NCBI RefSeq assembly: GCF_023072595.1
Contig: NZ_JALLGK010000001.1
Coordinates: 1,178,001 to 1,242,000, forward strand
DNA from: Streptomyces sp. XM4193
GTDB taxonomy: Bacteria > Actinomycetota > Actinomycetes > Streptomycetales > Streptomycetaceae
Direction: 5' to 3'
Length of the DNA: 64,000 bases
The notes beneath the pieces were generated by a model. That model had not been told where the DNA came from and made no database searches. It saw only the letters and a program-made list of their open reading frames with translations. Position numbers and translations under genes: made by a program. Positions 45,575 through 56,395 of the stretch are shown piece after piece. Numbering within the stretch: the stretch's first letter is position 1; the number at the start of each line of letters is the position of its first letter.

Positions 45575-46158
45575 CACGTGCCGACCTCCCGGAACCGCGA
45601 CGACTCGGTGCGCTGGCCCGGCTGGCGCCCGAGCCGATGAAGGTGGTCCTCAACTGGGGTCGCCGCTACAGCCTCTGGGTCTTCAACTTCGGACTGGCCT
45701 GCTGCGCCATCGAGTTCATCGCGGCGTCGATGTCGCGGCACGACTTCATCCGGCTCGGCGTCATCCCGTTCGCGCCCGGACCCAGACAGGCCGACCTGAT
45801 GGTCGTCTCGGGCACGGTGACGGACAAGATGGCGCCCGCCGTCAAGCGGCTCTACGAGCAGATGCCCGAGCCCAAGTACGTGGTCTCCTTCGGCGCGTGC
45901 TCCAACTGCGGTGGCCCGTACTGGGATTCGTACTCGGTGACCAAGGGCGTGGACCAGATCATCCCGGTCGATGTGTACGTGCCCGGTTGCCCGCCGCGCC
46001 CCGAGGCGCTGCTCCAGGGGATTCTGAAGCTCCAGGAGAAGATCGCGCAGGAGTCGCTGAGCGAGCGGTACGGCCGCGGGCCCACGGGGGCGGGTCCGGC
46101 CGCGCTCGCGAGCGGACTGGTGACGCCTCCGCCCACGCCGGGCGAGGAGGCCAAATGA
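45565..46158 (+). CDS. nuoB: Complex I subunit B (second nuo cluster)
   Basis: A 197-residue peripheral subunit that carries iron-sulfur cluster N2, the last electron carrier before quinone. The ligands are visible: the double Cys in LACCAIEF, Cys in FGACSNCGG, and Cys in [10 protein letters not shown]. The 20-residue start and a 40-residue Gly/Ala/Pro-rich tail are longer than usual. Overlaps nuoA by 10 bp and nuoC by 4 bp. Confidence 0.96.
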   Translation: MDVTRADLPEPRRLGALARLAPEPMKVVLNWGRRYSLWVFNFGLACCAIEFIAASMSRHDFIRLGVIPFAPGPRQADLMVVSGTVTDKMAPAVKRLYEQMPEPKYVVSFGACSNCGGPYWDSYSVTKGVDQIIPVDVYVPGCPPRPEALLQGILKLQEKIAQESLSERYGRGPTGAGPAALASGLVTPPPTPGEEAK

Positions 46159-47612
46159 GCGTGCCCACCCCGGAACCCGACGAGACCGCCGGGGCGACCC
46201 CGCGCCCCGCTCCCGCCGCGCCCGATGCGGCCGGCTCGTCGGCCGCGCCGGCCGAGCCCGAGGGGTGGCTGCCCGCGCCCGCGGCCGAACTGTTCGGCGA
46301 GGGCGCGAGTGCGAGCGACGCGTACGCGCTGCTCACCGTCGACGTACCCGCCCAACGCTGGCTCGCGGCCCTGCGGTTGGCGCGGGACGAACTGGGCTGC
46401 ACCTACTTCGACTGGCTGAGCGCCGTCGACGAACCCGGCAGCGGATTCCGGGTCTGCGCCCATCTCGTCGCCCTGCCGGGCGCCGCGTCGGACGGCACGG
46501 CCCGCGGGCTGCGCCGGCTGCTGATCCGTACGACCGTGGCGCACGCCTCGCCCGAACTCCCCACCGCCACCGGGGTGTTCGCCGGTGCGGCCTGGCACGA
46601 GCGGGAGACGTACGAGATGTTCGGCGTACGGTTCACCGACCACCCCGGACTCGAACCGCTCCTGCTGCCGGACGGCTTCGAGGGACATCCGCTGCGCAAG
46701 GACTTCGTGCTCGCCGCCCGGGTGGTGAAGGCCTGGCCGGGCGCCAAGGAACCCGGCGAGAGCCACGACGGCGGGCCCAAACGGCGGCAGATGCTGCCGC
46801 CGGGCGTACCCGACCCGAACGAGTGGGGCCCGCTCAAGGGCCAGCTCCCACCCGCTCCGGCCCGACCCGCCCGCGGCCGTGCGGGCGCCGCCGGTCGCAC
46901 GGGGGCGGCGGGGCGTACGAGTGCTGCTGGCGCGGACGCGGCCGGTGAGCGCCCGCGCCGTACCCGCAGCGCCGCCGCGGGCTCGTCGAGCCAAGCAGCC
47001 GCAGGCGCCGCGGAGGAACCGGGAGCACCGGCCACCGGGGACGCCGCGGCACCGACGAGGCGTCCGCGCCGCAGCCGCACCGCCGCGGACGGTTCGGCCT
47101 CGCAGACCGCCCCGACCCCGAAGCCGGACACCGACCCGAAGCCGCCGGTCGCTCCTGGGCCGGACGCCGCTCCCGAGTCGGCCGCTCCCGAGTCGTCGGC
47201 GCCGGAGTCCGCGGCGAGGCCCGGCAGTTCACCGGCCGGAACGACCGGCCGTGCTCGGCGGAACCGCAGCGTGAACGAGGGCTCCGCCTCGCAGCGTGCA
47301 CCCCGGACCGACGCCGCACCGGACTCCGCGTCGAGCGGTGCGCCCGGACAGCGTTCCAGCGACGCTCCCTGGCACCACGCACGCCCCGCCTTCGACGACG
47401 CGACCCCCTCCGGCGACGACGCGGCGTCCAACAGCCGTACGGCGCCCGGCGAGACCGCGCCCGACACAGCTGCGCCCTGCGAGACCGCGCCCGGCGAGAC
47501 CGCGGCGGAACGCGGGTCGGGGTCGCAACGCGGGTCGGGGCCGGAGGACGAGGCGTCGTCCGCCGCCGAGGACGCGGAGTCCGAGCGCGGCCGTACGGAG
47601 GACGAGGGCTGA
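46155..47612 (+). CDS. nuoC: Complex I subunit C (second nuo cluster) with long disordered tail
   Basis: A 485-residue protein in which only about residues 35-215 are NuoC-like: [41 protein letters not shown] and the LRKDF motif. The rest, about 270 residues, is Pro/Ala/Ser/Glu-rich and contains three copies of a degenerate 13-residue unit R-R-(T/S/N)-R-(S/T)-x-x-x-GS-(S/A)-SQ. NuoC is normally about 170-250 residues and sits next to NuoD, but no nuoD follows; nuoH begins in the last base of this gene's stop (TGATG). Confidence 0.88.
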   Translation: MSVPTPEPDETAGATPRPAPAAPDAAGSSAAPAEPEGWLPAPAAELFGEGASASDAYALLTVDVPAQRWLAALRLARDELGCTYFDWLSAVDEPGSGFRVCAHLVALPGAASDGTARGLRRLLIRTTVAHASPELPTATGVFAGAAWHERETYEMFGVRFTDHPGLEPLLLPDGFEGHPLRKDFVLAARVVKAWPGAKEPGESHDGGPKRRQMLPPGVPDPNEWGPLKGQLPPAPARPARGRAGAAGRTGAAGRTSAAGADAAGERPRRTRSAAAGSSSQAAAGAAEEPGAPATGDAAAPTRRPRRSRTAADGSASQTAPTPKPDTDPKPPVAPGPDAAPESAAPESSAPESAARPGSSPAGTTGRARRNRSVNEGSASQRAPRTDAAPDSASSGAPGQRSSDAPWHHARPAFDDATPSGDDAASNSRTAPGETAPDTAAPCETAPGETAAERGSGSQRGSGPEDEASSAAEDAESERGRTEDEG

Positions 47613-48571
47613 TGGAGTTCTTCGACGTCGCCTGGCGGCTGCTGGTCGTCATGCTCGCGTTCCTCGTGCTGCCGCTGCTGGTGGGCCAGGCCGAGCACAA
47701 GGTCATGGCGCACATGCAGGGACGCGTCGGTCCGATGCACGCGGGCGGCTTCCACGGCTGGGCCCAACTCGTCGCCGACGGGGTGAAGTTCGCCCAGAAG
47801 GAGGATGTCGTCCCGGCCGCGGCCGACCGTCGCGTCTTCCAACTCGCGCCCGCGGTCGCCCTGGTGCCGTATCTCATCGTCCTCATCGCCATCCCGCTGG
47901 CGCCCAACGGCGTGGTCGGGCAGGTGGTGGACGCCGGTATCTTCTTCGTCCTCGCGGTGCTGGGCGTCGGTGTGCTCGGCCAGGTGATGGGCGGCTGGGC
48001 CTCGGCCAACAAGTACTCGCTGCTGGGCGGGATGCGCACCGCCGCCCAGCTCATGGCGTACGAGCTGCCGCTGCTGCTCGCCGCCGCCTCCGTGGTGATG
48101 GCCTCCGGCACGCTCTCGCTGCCCGGAATCCTCGACGCCTGGCAGTGGTGGTGGCTGCCGTGGCAGCTCGTCGGGGCGTTCGTGTTCTTCGTCGCCGGCG
48201 TCGCCGAGCTGCACCGCCCGCCCTTCGACGCGCCGTTGGCGCCCGAAGAGATCATCTTCGGTCCGCTGACGGAGTACGGCGGCCTGCGCTTCGCCTTCTT
48301 CATGCTGTCGGAGTACGCCGGCATCGTGGTGATCTCGGCGCTGACGTCGGTGCTCTTCCTCGGCGGCTGGCACGGTCCGTTCGCCGATCAACTCGGCTGG
48401 CTGTGGATGCTCCTGAAGACAGCCGCTCTCTGCTTCCTGGTGATCTGGATGCGGGTCGCCTGGCCCCGGTTGCGGGCCGACCAGATCCAGCGGTTCGCGT
48501 GGACCTGCCTGGTGCCGTTGGCACTGGCCCAGATCGCGCTGACCGGCGTCGTGAAGGTGGTGTTCCTGTAA
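47612..48571 (+). CDS. nuoH: Complex I subunit H (second nuo cluster)
   Basis: A 319-residue membrane subunit with eight helices that forms the quinone chamber. Family motifs: [19 protein letters not shown] near the N-terminus, [16 protein letters not shown], and [17 protein letters not shown] with [15 protein letters not shown] (acidic residues of the proton path). Overlaps nuoC by 1 bp and nuoI by 1 bp (TAATG). Confidence 0.97.
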   Translation: MEFFDVAWRLLVVMLAFLVLPLLVGQAEHKVMAHMQGRVGPMHAGGFHGWAQLVADGVKFAQKEDVVPAAADRRVFQLAPAVALVPYLIVLIAIPLAPNGVVGQVVDAGIFFVLAVLGVGVLGQVMGGWASANKYSLLGGMRTAAQLMAYELPLLLAAASVVMASGTLSLPGILDAWQWWWLPWQLVGAFVFFVAGVAELHRPPFDAPLAPEEIIFGPLTEYGGLRFAFFMLSEYAGIVVISALTSVLFLGGWHGPFADQLGWLWMLLKTAALCFLVIWMRVAWPRLRADQIQRFAWTCLVPLALAQIALTGVVKVVFL

Positions 48572-49320
48572 TGGGCCTCCCCGGCTCGGGCCTCGCCAAA
48601 GGGCTGGCCATCACGCTGCGGACCATGACGAGGCGGTCGGTCACCGCGCACTACCCGGACGTACAGCCGGAGTTGCCCGCGCGCAGCCGCGGTGTCATCG
48701 GGCTCTTCGAGGAGAACTGCACGGTCTGCATGCTGTGCGCCCGCGAGTGCCCCGACTGGTGCATCTACATCGACTCGCACAAGGAGACCGTTCCGGCCAC
48801 CACCCCGGGAGGCCGGGACCGCAGCCGCAACGTGCTGGACCGCTTCGCCATCGACTTCTCGCTCTGCATGTACTGCGGAATCTGCATCGAGGTCTGCCCC
48901 TTCGACGCGCTGTTCTGGTCGCCGGAGTTCGAGTACGCCGAGACCGACATCCACGAACTGACCCACGAACGCGAGAAGTTGCGCGAGTGGATGTGGACCG
49001 TCCCCGAACCGCCGCCGCTGGACCCCGCAGCGGAGGAGCCCAAGGAAGTGGGCTCCGCACGCAAGGCCGCCGACAAGCTCGCCGTCCAACTGGCCGCGCA
49101 GCTGGAGCAGGAGCGCGCGCAACAGGAGCGCGCGGAGGCCGCCGAGCCGGCCGGACCGGACGCCGGCGACCCCGGCCCCGCGCCGGCCGACGGCGCTGCC
49201 GGGCCGCTCGTCGACGGGCGTCCGGACCGGCCCGAGGGAGCCGACCGGACCGAGGGCGACCGGCCGGAGGGAGCCGACCGGCCCGAGGACCGCCGCCGGG
49301 ATCGGGAGGGAGACGCATGA
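48571..49320 (+). CDS. nuoI: Complex I subunit I (second nuo cluster) with acidic tail
   Basis: A 249-residue iron-sulfur subunit with two [4Fe-4S] motifs, [15 protein letters not shown] and [16 protein letters not shown], carrying clusters N6a and N6b. A core of about 150 residues is followed by about 100 residues of Ala/Glu/Pro-rich sequence with the repeated unit [11 protein letters not shown]. In complexes without NADH modules (ferredoxin-linked), NuoI is the likely entry point from ferredoxin. Overlaps nuoJ by 4 bp. Confidence 0.95.
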   Translation: MGLPGSGLAKGLAITLRTMTRRSVTAHYPDVQPELPARSRGVIGLFEENCTVCMLCARECPDWCIYIDSHKETVPATTPGGRDRSRNVLDRFAIDFSLCMYCGICIEVCPFDALFWSPEFEYAETDIHELTHEREKLREWMWTVPEPPPLDPAAEEPKEVGSARKAADKLAVQLAAQLEQERAQQERAEAAEPAGPDAGDPGPAPADGAAGPLVDGRPDRPEGADRTEGDRPEGADRPEDRRRDREGDA

Positions 49321-50174
49321 GCACGTTCCCCGCCCACGCCTCCGGCACCGTCGACGGCACGCTGCTGCTCGCCGCCGGACGCGGCTTCATGTCGCCGACC
49401 GGCGTGGAGATCGCCTTCGTGCTCGTCGGCCTCGTCACGCTCGGCGCCGCGATCATGGCGGTGACCAGCAAGCAGCTGGTGCACGCCGCACTCTGGCTGG
49501 TACTGGCACTGGGTGGCATCGCGGTCGAATATCTGCTGCTCACGGCCGAGTTCATCGCCTGGGTGCAGGTGTTGATCTACGTCGGCTCGGTCGTCGTGCT
49601 GCTGCTCTTCGGGCTGATGCTCACCCGGGCGCCCATCGGGCCCTCGCCCGACGCGGACTCCGGCAACCGCTGGGTCGCCCTCGCGGTCGCTCTCGCCACC
49701 GCCGCGACACTGGTCACCGTCGTCGTCGACGCCTTCGTCTCGGCCAACTCCGCCTGGATCACGCTGGACACCCCGCAGGGGGACACCGCGACGATCGGCG
49801 AGAGTCTCTTCCGGTACTGGGTGCTGCCGTTCGAGGCGCTCTCGGTGCTGCTGCTGGCAGCGCTGGTCGGCGCGATCGTGCTCTCCCGCCGCAGATCCGC
49901 CGCGGCGGACGCCGCGCCCCGGACCCCCGCCCGGACGCCGGCCCGCACCTCCCGCCCCGCCGCCCCGACCGTGTCCGCCACCCCGCCCGCGTCCGCCACC
50001 CCGCCCGTGCCCGGCGTCCGCGACGAGGCAGAGACCCGCCCCGCCGCGTCCGGCGGCCCCGTCGGGCAACCGCCGGGCGCCGGTGAACGGGCCGACGCCG
50101 ACGGGCAGTCGGAACAGGACCCGGGCACCGAGAGCGAGCCGCGGTCCGGCCGGGGGAAGAAGGAAGAGCGCTGA
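49317..50174 (+). CDS. nuoJ: Complex I subunit J (second nuo cluster)
   Basis: A 285-residue membrane subunit; five helices in the first 200 residues, including the pi-bulge type helix region [20 protein letters not shown] (landmark YVGAV/YVGSV). About 85 residues of Pro/Ala/Thr-rich tail follow ([10 protein letters not shown] repeat). ATG at 49317 in an ATGA overlap with nuoI; nuoK starts in the last base of the stop. Confidence 0.93.
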   Translation: MSTFPAHASGTVDGTLLLAAGRGFMSPTGVEIAFVLVGLVTLGAAIMAVTSKQLVHAALWLVLALGGIAVEYLLLTAEFIAWVQVLIYVGSVVVLLLFGLMLTRAPIGPSPDADSGNRWVALAVALATAATLVTVVVDAFVSANSAWITLDTPQGDTATIGESLFRYWVLPFEALSVLLLAALVGAIVLSRRRSAAADAAPRTPARTPARTSRPAAPTVSATPPASATPPVPGVRDEAETRPAASGGPVGQPPGAGERADADGQSEQDPGTESEPRSGRGKKEER

Positions 50175-50602
50175 TGCATCTCGTCTATCCGGCCGTACTC
50201 TCCGCTCTCCTCTTCAGCGTCGGCCTCTACGGCGTGCTGGCCAGACGCAACATCGTCCTCGTCCTGATCTCCGTCGAGCTGATGCTCAACGCGGTCAACC
50301 TCAACCTCGTCGCCTTCGACGTCTGGCTCCGCGACGAACTGCACGCCGGGCAGTCGCTGACGCTCTTCACCATCGCGATCGCCGCCGCCGAGATCGGTAT
50401 CGGCCTGGCCATCGTCCTCCTCGTGTTCCGCAACCGCGGCAGCTCGAACCTGGACGAACTCAGGGACCTCGCCGAGGAACCGCCCGACGGACCGCGCCAC
50501 GACTCCGACGCCGTCGAGCCGTCCGGCGAGGCCACCGACCCGGCCGGCACCGGCCACCAACCCGACGCCGCCGCGGCGAAGAAGGCGGAGGCCACCGCGT
50601 GA
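50174..50602 (+). CDS. nuoK: Complex I subunit K (second nuo cluster)
   Basis: A 142-residue antiporter-like subunit (MrpC type). Three helices in the first 98 residues with the conserved membrane Glu in [13 protein letters not shown] and in [13 protein letters not shown] 44-residue hydrophilic tail is extra compared with typical NuoK (about 100 residues). Overlaps nuoL by 4 bp (GTGA). Confidence 0.94.
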   Translation: MHLVYPAVLSALLFSVGLYGVLARRNIVLVLISVELMLNAVNLNLVAFDVWLRDELHAGQSLTLFTIAIAAAEIGIGLAIVLLVFRNRGSSNLDELRDLAEEPPDGPRHDSDAVEPSGEATDPAGTGHQPDAAAAKKAEATA

Positions 50603-52695
50603 GCACGACCACTCTCGCCGTACTCGTCCCGCTGTTGCCCTTCCTCGGTGCCTTCGCCGGCTTCGCGGCGGGCCGCAGGGCACCCGGCTTCGTGCGGCCG
50701 CTCGCCGTGCTGCCGACTCTCGCGGCCACCGCGCTGGCGGTCGTGGTCGCGCTGCGGCAGGGCGGCGGCACGGGGGAGTCGGCGGTCACCGCCGCCACCG
50801 AACTCACCCCCACCGGCAACGGATCGCTCCCGATCAGCCTCGCCTTCCACCTCGACGGCTTCGCCGTGCTCGTGGCAGTGCTGGTCGCCCTGGTCGCCAC
50901 CTGCGTGCAGCTCTACTCGACGGGCTATCTCCGCGACGATCCGCGCTACGCCTCCTACGCCGCGCTCGTCTCGCTGTTCACCTCCGCGATGCTTCTGGTG
51001 GTCTACGCCGACGACCTCATCGTGCTGCTGGTCGGCTGGGAGATCATGGGCATCTGCTCGTACTTCCTGGTCGGCCACTACTGGGAGAAGGCGGCGGCAC
51101 GCTCCGCCTCCCTCAAGGCGTTCCTGATCACCAAGCTCGGCGACGTCCCCTTCCTGATCGGCATCCTGGCGCTGGCCTCCGAAGCCGGCACCTTCCGCAT
51201 CAGCACGATCGTCGCCCGACTCACCTCCTCCCTCTCGGACTTCGAGCTCGGCCACCCGACGCTGATCGCGCTGCTGCTGCTCGCGGGAGTCGCGGGCAAG
51301 TCGGCGCAGTTCCCGCTGCACAGCTGGCTGCCGGACGCGATGGCGGGCCCCACCCCGGTCTCCGCGCTGATCCACGCCGCCACGATGGTCGCGGCCGGCG
51401 TGTACTTCGTGGCAAGACTGCTGCCGGTCTTCACCGCCTCCGCGGCGGCGCTGGTGGTCCTCGCCCTCCTCGCGGCCCTGACCATGGTCGGTTCGGCCCT
51501 GGCCGCGCTGGCACAGGACGACCTCAAACGGGTGCTCGCCTACTCCACCGTCGGCCAACTCGGCTACATGCTCGGTGCGTTGGCCGTCGGCAACCGATCG
51601 GCCGCCGTCTTCCACCTCCTGTCCCACGGTGCGTTCAAGGCCCTGCTCTTCCTGACCGCCGGTGTGGTGATCACCGCGGCCGGCACCGCCTCGCTGACGG
51701 CCATGGCCCGGATACGCGGCCTCACCCGCCGGGCACCGGACGCGTTCTGGACCATGACGATCGGGCTCCTCGCCCTCGCCGCGCTCCCTCCCTTCAGCGG
51801 CTTCTTCTCCAAGGAAGCCGTCCTGGGCGCCGCCGAGCACGCCGCCGTCGACCCCGACCGGGGCATCCCCGCGACCGCGGGCTGGATCGTGCTCGCCGCC
51901 GGCCTGGCCACCGCCCTTCTCACCGCGAGCTACGCCACCCGGCTCTGGCTGCTCACCTGGCGCGACGCCCCCGTCCAGCCCGAGCCGTCGCCCGCGACCC
52001 TGCCCGCCGCACCCGGCCTTCCGCCAACGGCGGAGCCGACCGCGCCCGGAGCGCCGACCGCGCCGGGAGCGCCGGGGGCGCCCGGAGCGCCGACCGCGCC
52101 CGGAGCGCCGGGAGCGCCGGCCACGCCCGCTGTGCCGACGGTCACCGCGGAGGCGACCACGACCGGTGTGCCGACCGCGCCCGCCGCACGCCCCGCCACA
52201 CTGCCCATGAACGCCGTGCTGTGGCTGCTGGCGGTCCCCTCCCTCGGCTTCGGGCTGCTCTACTCACGCCTGCCCGACTGGTTCGACGGCGACAGCCTCG
52301 CGCCGACGCTCACCACCTCCGTCCTGGCCACCGGCGTGGCCCTCGTCGGCGCGCTGGTCACCTACGCGACCTGGCGCCACACCACCGTGCTCGGCCGCGA
52401 CCCGGACCCCGGCCCGGTGCTCCTGGGGCCGTTGCACGGGCCCGCCCGCGCCGGCTTCCACCTCGACGCGCTGTACGACCGGCTCTTCGTCGCACCCGTG
52501 CGCGGCGGCGCACGACTGGTCCGCTTCCTCGACCGCGAGGTCGTCGACGGCTGTGTACGCGGAGCCGCCACCCTGCCCCGTTGGCTCGGAGCCGCGCTGC
52601 GCAGGACCCAGACCGGCAACGCGCAGACCTATCTGAGCGCACTGCTGGCCGGCGCGATCATCCTGACCATCGCCGTCCTCGCCGCCGGAGCGTGA
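50599..52695 (+). CDS. nuoL: Complex I subunit L (second nuo cluster) with Gly-Ala-Pro insert
   Basis: A 698-residue proton-pumping antiporter-like subunit. Conserved: [17 protein letters not shown] (helix 5 Glu), [33 protein letters not shown] (helix 7 Lys/His region; landmark [15 protein letters not shown]), and [16 protein letters not shown]. An unusual insert of about 45 residues made of GAP triplets ([17 protein letters not shown]) lies between late helices, coded by nested 9-bp repeats at 52033-52125. C-terminal lateral-helix region ends the protein. GTG start in a GTGA overlap. Confidence 0.95.
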   Translation: MSTTTLAVLVPLLPFLGAFAGFAAGRRAPGFVRPLAVLPTLAATALAVVVALRQGGGTGESAVTAATELTPTGNGSLPISLAFHLDGFAVLVAVLVALVATCVQLYSTGYLRDDPRYASYAALVSLFTSAMLLVVYADDLIVLLVGWEIMGICSYFLVGHYWEKAAARSASLKAFLITKLGDVPFLIGILALASEAGTFRISTIVARLTSSLSDFELGHPTLIALLLLAGVAGKSAQFPLHSWLPDAMAGPTPVSALIHAATMVAAGVYFVARLLPVFTASAAALVVLALLAALTMVGSALAALAQDDLKRVLAYSTVGQLGYMLGALAVGNRSAAVFHLLSHGAFKALLFLTAGVVITAAGTASLTAMARIRGLTRRAPDAFWTMTIGLLALAALPPFSGFFSKEAVLGAAEHAAVDPDRGIPATAGWIVLAAGLATALLTASYATRLWLLTWRDAPVQPEPSPATLPAAPGLPPTAEPTAPGAPTAPGAPGAPGAPTAPGAPGAPATPAVPTVTAEATTTGVPTAPAARPATLPMNAVLWLLAVPSLGFGLLYSRLPDWFDGDSLAPTLTTSVLATGVALVGALVTYATWRHTTVLGRDPDPGPVLLGPLHGPARAGFHLDALYDRLFVAPVRGGARLVRFLDREVVDGCVRGAATLPRWLGAALRRTQTGNAQTYLSALLAGAIILTIAVLAAGA

Positions 52696-52698
52696 GTC

Positions 52699-54531
52699 GT
52701 GACTGCCCTGAACGCCCTCGTCCCCGGCGCGAGCGCACCGCAACTCCTGCTGGTCGCCGCGCTGTTGCTCCCGCTGCTCGGCGCCGTCGCCGCGCTGCTG
52801 CCCGCACCGCCCGGTCTGCGCGGACGCAGCCCGGAGCAGGCCGTACTGCGCCACGGTGTCACCGTCACCGGCGCCGTACTGCTGGCCACGGTGGTGCTGG
52901 CCGCAGGCTTCGACTACGACCGGGCCGGCGACATCCAGGCGGAGTCGGACGTCAGCTGGATCCCGGCCTTCGGTATTCGTCTGCACTTCGGCATCGACGG
53001 CATCTCGCTTCCCCTCCTCGTCCTCACGGCGCTGCTCTGCTTCCTGTGCGCGCTCTACAGCTACTTCGTCGCGCCACCACGGGGGGCGGGGTCGCCCAAG
53101 GCCTTCGTGGCGCTGCTGCTCGTCCTGGAGACCGGGGTCCTGGCGACCTTCGCGGTCCTGGACCTGGTGCTGTTCTTCCTGGCCTTCGAGATGGTCCTCA
53201 TCCCGATGTACTTCCTGATCGCCCGCTGGGGCGGTGCCGGACGCGCCCCGGCCGCCTGGAAGTTCGTCCTCTACACCCTCCTCGGCTCCGTGGTGATGCT
53301 CCTCGGACTGCTGCTCATCGGCCTTCAGGGCGGCACCTTCGACATGGTGGCACTCGCCACTGACAACGGCGCCTCGCTCACCCGCACCACACAGCTCGTC
53401 GCCGTCCTCGCCATCGGTGTCGGACTGGCGGTCAAGACGCCGATGTGGCCGCTGCACAGCTGGCTGCCGGACGCCCACACCGCCGCTCCCACGGTCGGGT
53501 CGGTGCTGCTGGCGGGCGTCCTGCTGAAGATGGGCACCTACGGACTCGTACGGATCGTGCTGCCGATCGCACCCGAGGGGGCGGCCCACTTCGCGCCCTA
53601 TCTCGGCGCCTTCGCCGTCGTCGGCATCCTCTACGGATCGCTGGCCTGTCTGGCGCTCGTGCGCAGGGGCGCCGGCGGCGACCTCAAGCGGTTGATCGCC
53701 TACTCCTCGGTCGGACACATGGGTTTCGTCCTCCTGGGGATCGCCACCCTCACCCGTACCGGCGTCAACGGCGCGCTCTTCGCCAACGTCGCGCACGGAC
53801 TCGTCACCGGCCTGCTCTTCTTCCTCGTCGGCGCGCTCAAGGAACGCACCGGCACCACCGACCTCGACCGGCTCGCCGCCACCAACGGGGCCGCCCTCTA
53901 CGGCCGTTCACCCCGGCTCGGCGGACTGCTGGCCTTCGCCGCGATCGCCTCGCTGGGACTGCCCGGACTCGCCGGCTTCTGGGGCGAGATGCTCGCCCTG
54001 CTCGGCGCGTACGACCCCGCCGACGGACTGAGCCGCCCGACCTACCTGGTCTTCATGGCGCTGGCCGCCTTCGGCACGCTGCTGACCGCGGCGTATCTGC
54101 TGCTGGTCGTACGCCGCGTGTGCATGGGCGATCCGAACGAGGCCCCCCGCCCGTCCACGGACACCACACCCCCCGGACCCGACAGCGCCCCGACTCCGAC
54201 CCCGACCCCGGCTCCGGCTTCGAGCCCGACGCAGGGTCCGGCGCACAGCCCGGCGCACAGCCCGGCGACCGAGCCGCATCCGGAGGCCGCATCGACCGCG
54301 GCCACCGCATCGACCGCGGCCACCGCATCGACCGCGGCCACCGCATCGACCGCGACCACCACGGCGGTCGCGGCACCGCCGACCGCCGCGCTCCCGGACG
54401 TTCGCGGGTACGAGTACGCGGCCTGGGTGCCGCTCGTCGTCCTCACCCTGCTCACCGGGTTGTGGCCCGGCCTCCTCCTGCACCTGACCAACCCGGCCGT
54501 GCAGAACCTGCTGCCAGGAGTCACCCGATGA
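52699..54531 (+). CDS. nuoM: Complex I subunit M (second nuo cluster) with Ala/Thr insert
   Basis: A 610-residue proton-pumping subunit with 14 helices. Landmarks: FEMVLIPMYFLIARWGG (Glu of helix 5), [38 protein letters not shown] and KRLIAYSSVGHMGFVLLG. Before the last helix is an insert of about 85 residues, Pro/Ala/Thr-rich, part of it coded by four copies of an 18-bp repeat (TASTAA units). GTG start 3 bp after nuoL; stop overlaps nuoN by 4 bp. Confidence 0.95.
   Translation: MTALNALVPGASAPQLLLVAALLLPLLGAVAALLPAPPGLRGRSPEQAVLRHGVTVTGAVLLATVVLAAGFDYDRAGDIQAESDVSWIPAFGIRLHFGIDGISLPLLVLTALLCFLCALYSYFVAPPRGAGSPKAFVALLLVLETGVLATFAVLDLVLFFLAFEMVLIPMYFLIARWGGAGRAPAAWKFVLYTLLGSVVMLLGLLLIGLQGGTFDMVALATDNGASLTRTTQLVAVLAIGVGLAVKTPMWPLHSWLPDAHTAAPTVGSVLLAGVLLKMGTYGLVRIVLPIAPEGAAHFAPYLGAFAVVGILYGSLACLALVRRGAGGDLKRLIAYSSVGHMGFVLLGIATLTRTGVNGALFANVAHGLVTGLLFFLVGALKERTGTTDLDRLAATNGAALYGRSPRLGGLLAFAAIASLGLPGLAGFWGEMLALLGAYDPADGLSRPTYLVFMALAAFGTLLTAAYLLLVVRRVCMGDPNEAPRPSTDTTPPGPDSAPTPTPTPAPASSPTQGPAHSPAHSPATEPHPEAASTAATASTAATASTAATASTATTTAVAAPPTAALPDVRGYEYAAWVPLVVLTLLTGLWPGLLLHLTNPAVQNLLPGVTR
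54289..54360 (+). repeat. 18-bp tandem repeat, 4 copies, inside nuoM
   Basis: Units at 54289, 54307, 54325 and 54343 (GCATCGACCGCGGCCACC), the first three identical and the last with one change. They encode TASTAA units in a disordered insert, keeping the frame because the period is a multiple of three. Confidence 0.95.
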
Positions 54532-56141
54532 CCTACGCCGCCGCGGACCTCGTCCAGTCCGTCGACTGGGTCGCGCTCGCCCCGCCCACGGTCATCACGG
54601 TGGCCGCGCTCGTCCTGCTGGTCGCCGACCTCTTCCTGGACGAGCGCCGCAAACCGCTGCTCGGCTGGGGCGCGGTGCTGGCGACGGTCCTCGCCGCACT
54701 GAGCCTGCTCCCGCTCGTCGGCGAGCGGCGCAGCACCTTCTGCCTGGTCGGGGACCCCGGTTCGTGCAGCTACACCGCGGACACCTTCGCGCTCACCGTC
54801 CAACTCCTCGTGCTCGGCGCCGCGTTGGTGACCGCACTGATCTCGCTGGCGCTGGTGCGGGACGCGAAGCTGCCCGCGGGGGAGTACTGGTTCCTGCTGC
54901 TGGCCTCGACCGCCGGCGCCGTGCTGCTGCCCGCCGCCCGCGATCTGGCGACCCTGGTCATCGCCCTGGAGGTCGCCTCCCTGCCGGTCTTCGCGCTGCT
55001 CGCGCTGCGTGCCGGCGACCGCCGCGGCTCGGAGGCGGCGCTCAAGTTCTTCCTGTCTTCGGTCGCCGCCACCGCCGTCACGCTGATGGGCATCAGCCTG
55101 CTGTACGCGGCCACCGGCAGCCTCCACCTGAACCGTGTCGCGACCGGCCTGGAGGAGGTCGACCCGCAGCTGGAGACGCTGGCCGCGGCCGGAGTGGTGC
55201 TCACCCTCGTCGGCTTCGCCTTCAAGACCGCCGTGGTGCCCTTCCACTTCTGGGTCCCCGACACCTACGTCGGCGCCCCCGTGCCCGTCGCCGCCTTCCT
55301 CTCGGTGGTCGGCAAGGCGGTCGGCTTCGTCGGACTCATCCTGGTCACTCTGCTCGCCTTCCCGGGACGCGCGGACACCTGGGCGCCGGCGGTCGCCGTG
55401 CTCGCCGCGCTGACCATGACCGTCGGCAACCTCGCCGCGATGCGCCAGCGCGCGGACACCCGCCACAGCGCCGTACGGCTGCTCGCCTGGTCCTCCGTCG
55501 GCCAGGCCGGCTATCTGATCGTCCCGCTCGCCGCCGCGGGGTACGCGAGCGGCGAGGAGCCGCTGCGGGTCGTCGGGGCGAGCCTGAGCTACGCCCTGAT
55601 GTACGCGGCGGTCAACCTCGGCGCCTTCGCGGTCGTCACCCATGTCGCCCGCAGCGCACCGGCCAACCGCCTCACCGACTACCGCGGCCTCTTCGCCCGC
55701 AACCCGCTGGCCGCGCTGGCGCTTGGCTTCTTCCTGCTCTGCCTGGCCGGACTCCCGCCGGGGGTGATCGGACTCTTCGCCAAGGTCGCGGTCTTCGGAG
55801 CGGCGGTGGACGCCGGACTCGGCTGGCTCGCGGTGGTCATGGCACTGAACGTGGTCCTCGGCCTCGTCTACTACCTCCGCTGGACCGCGCTGCTCTTCCA
55901 GCCCGCACCCGATTCCGAGGCCGCTTCCGAAACCGGGCCCGGCCCGGAGGCCGATTCCGCAGCCGCACCCGAGCCCGGCTCCGCCGTCCGGCCCGCGACC
56001 GGCTCCGGGGTCCGGACCCGTACCGCCACCCCGCTGCGGGGGCCCACGGCGCTCGCCGTCGCCCTGACCGCCTGCGTCGCAGCGGTGCTCTCCGGCTTGC
56101 CCCAGCTCGTACTGCGCTTCGCCTCCACCACCCTCTTCTGA
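54528..56141 (+). CDS. nuoN: Complex I subunit N (second nuo cluster)
   Basis: A 537-residue proton-pumping subunit with 14 helices. Landmarks: FVVIALEV-type Glu helix (here VIALEVASLPVFALLAL), GFAFKTAVVPFHFWVPDTYVGAPVPVAAFLS (helix 7 Lys region) and RLLAWSSVGQAGYL. A 45-residue Ser/Glu/Ala-rich stretch (SEAASETGPGPEAD) is inserted before the last helix. ATG in an ATGA overlap with nuoM. Last gene of the nuo cluster. Confidence 0.95.
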   Translation: MTYAAADLVQSVDWVALAPPTVITVAALVLLVADLFLDERRKPLLGWGAVLATVLAALSLLPLVGERRSTFCLVGDPGSCSYTADTFALTVQLLVLGAALVTALISLALVRDAKLPAGEYWFLLLASTAGAVLLPAARDLATLVIALEVASLPVFALLALRAGDRRGSEAALKFFLSSVAATAVTLMGISLLYAATGSLHLNRVATGLEEVDPQLETLAAAGVVLTLVGFAFKTAVVPFHFWVPDTYVGAPVPVAAFLSVVGKAVGFVGLILVTLLAFPGRADTWAPAVAVLAALTMTVGNLAAMRQRADTRHSAVRLLAWSSVGQAGYLIVPLAAAGYASGEEPLRVVGASLSYALMYAAVNLGAFAVVTHVARSAPANRLTDYRGLFARNPLAALALGFFLLCLAGLPPGVIGLFAKVAVFGAAVDAGLGWLAVVMALNVVLGLVYYLRWTALLFQPAPDSEAASETGPGPEADSAAAPEPGSAVRPATGSGVRTRTATPLRGPTALAVALTACVAAVLSGLPQLVLRFASTTLF

Positions 56142-56395
56142 CCCGCTCCGGCCCCGTCCTCCAGCGACCAGGCATCCCAGCGATCCCCTGCGACCTTCGA
56201 TTCGCGGCTGCACGCCTCCCACCGCTCCGCCGGGAGCGTGCGCGGACGGGCGCCGCGGGCCGTGTCGCAGCCCGCACACGCGCTCGGGGAACCCGTGCCC
56301 GGGGACCGGCGTTGTGGGAGTGGGGAGGGTCCGCTGGAGGGTGGAGGTACACCTGACCGCAGGTGTTCTCCCGCCGCACATCTGGAGGGCGAACC

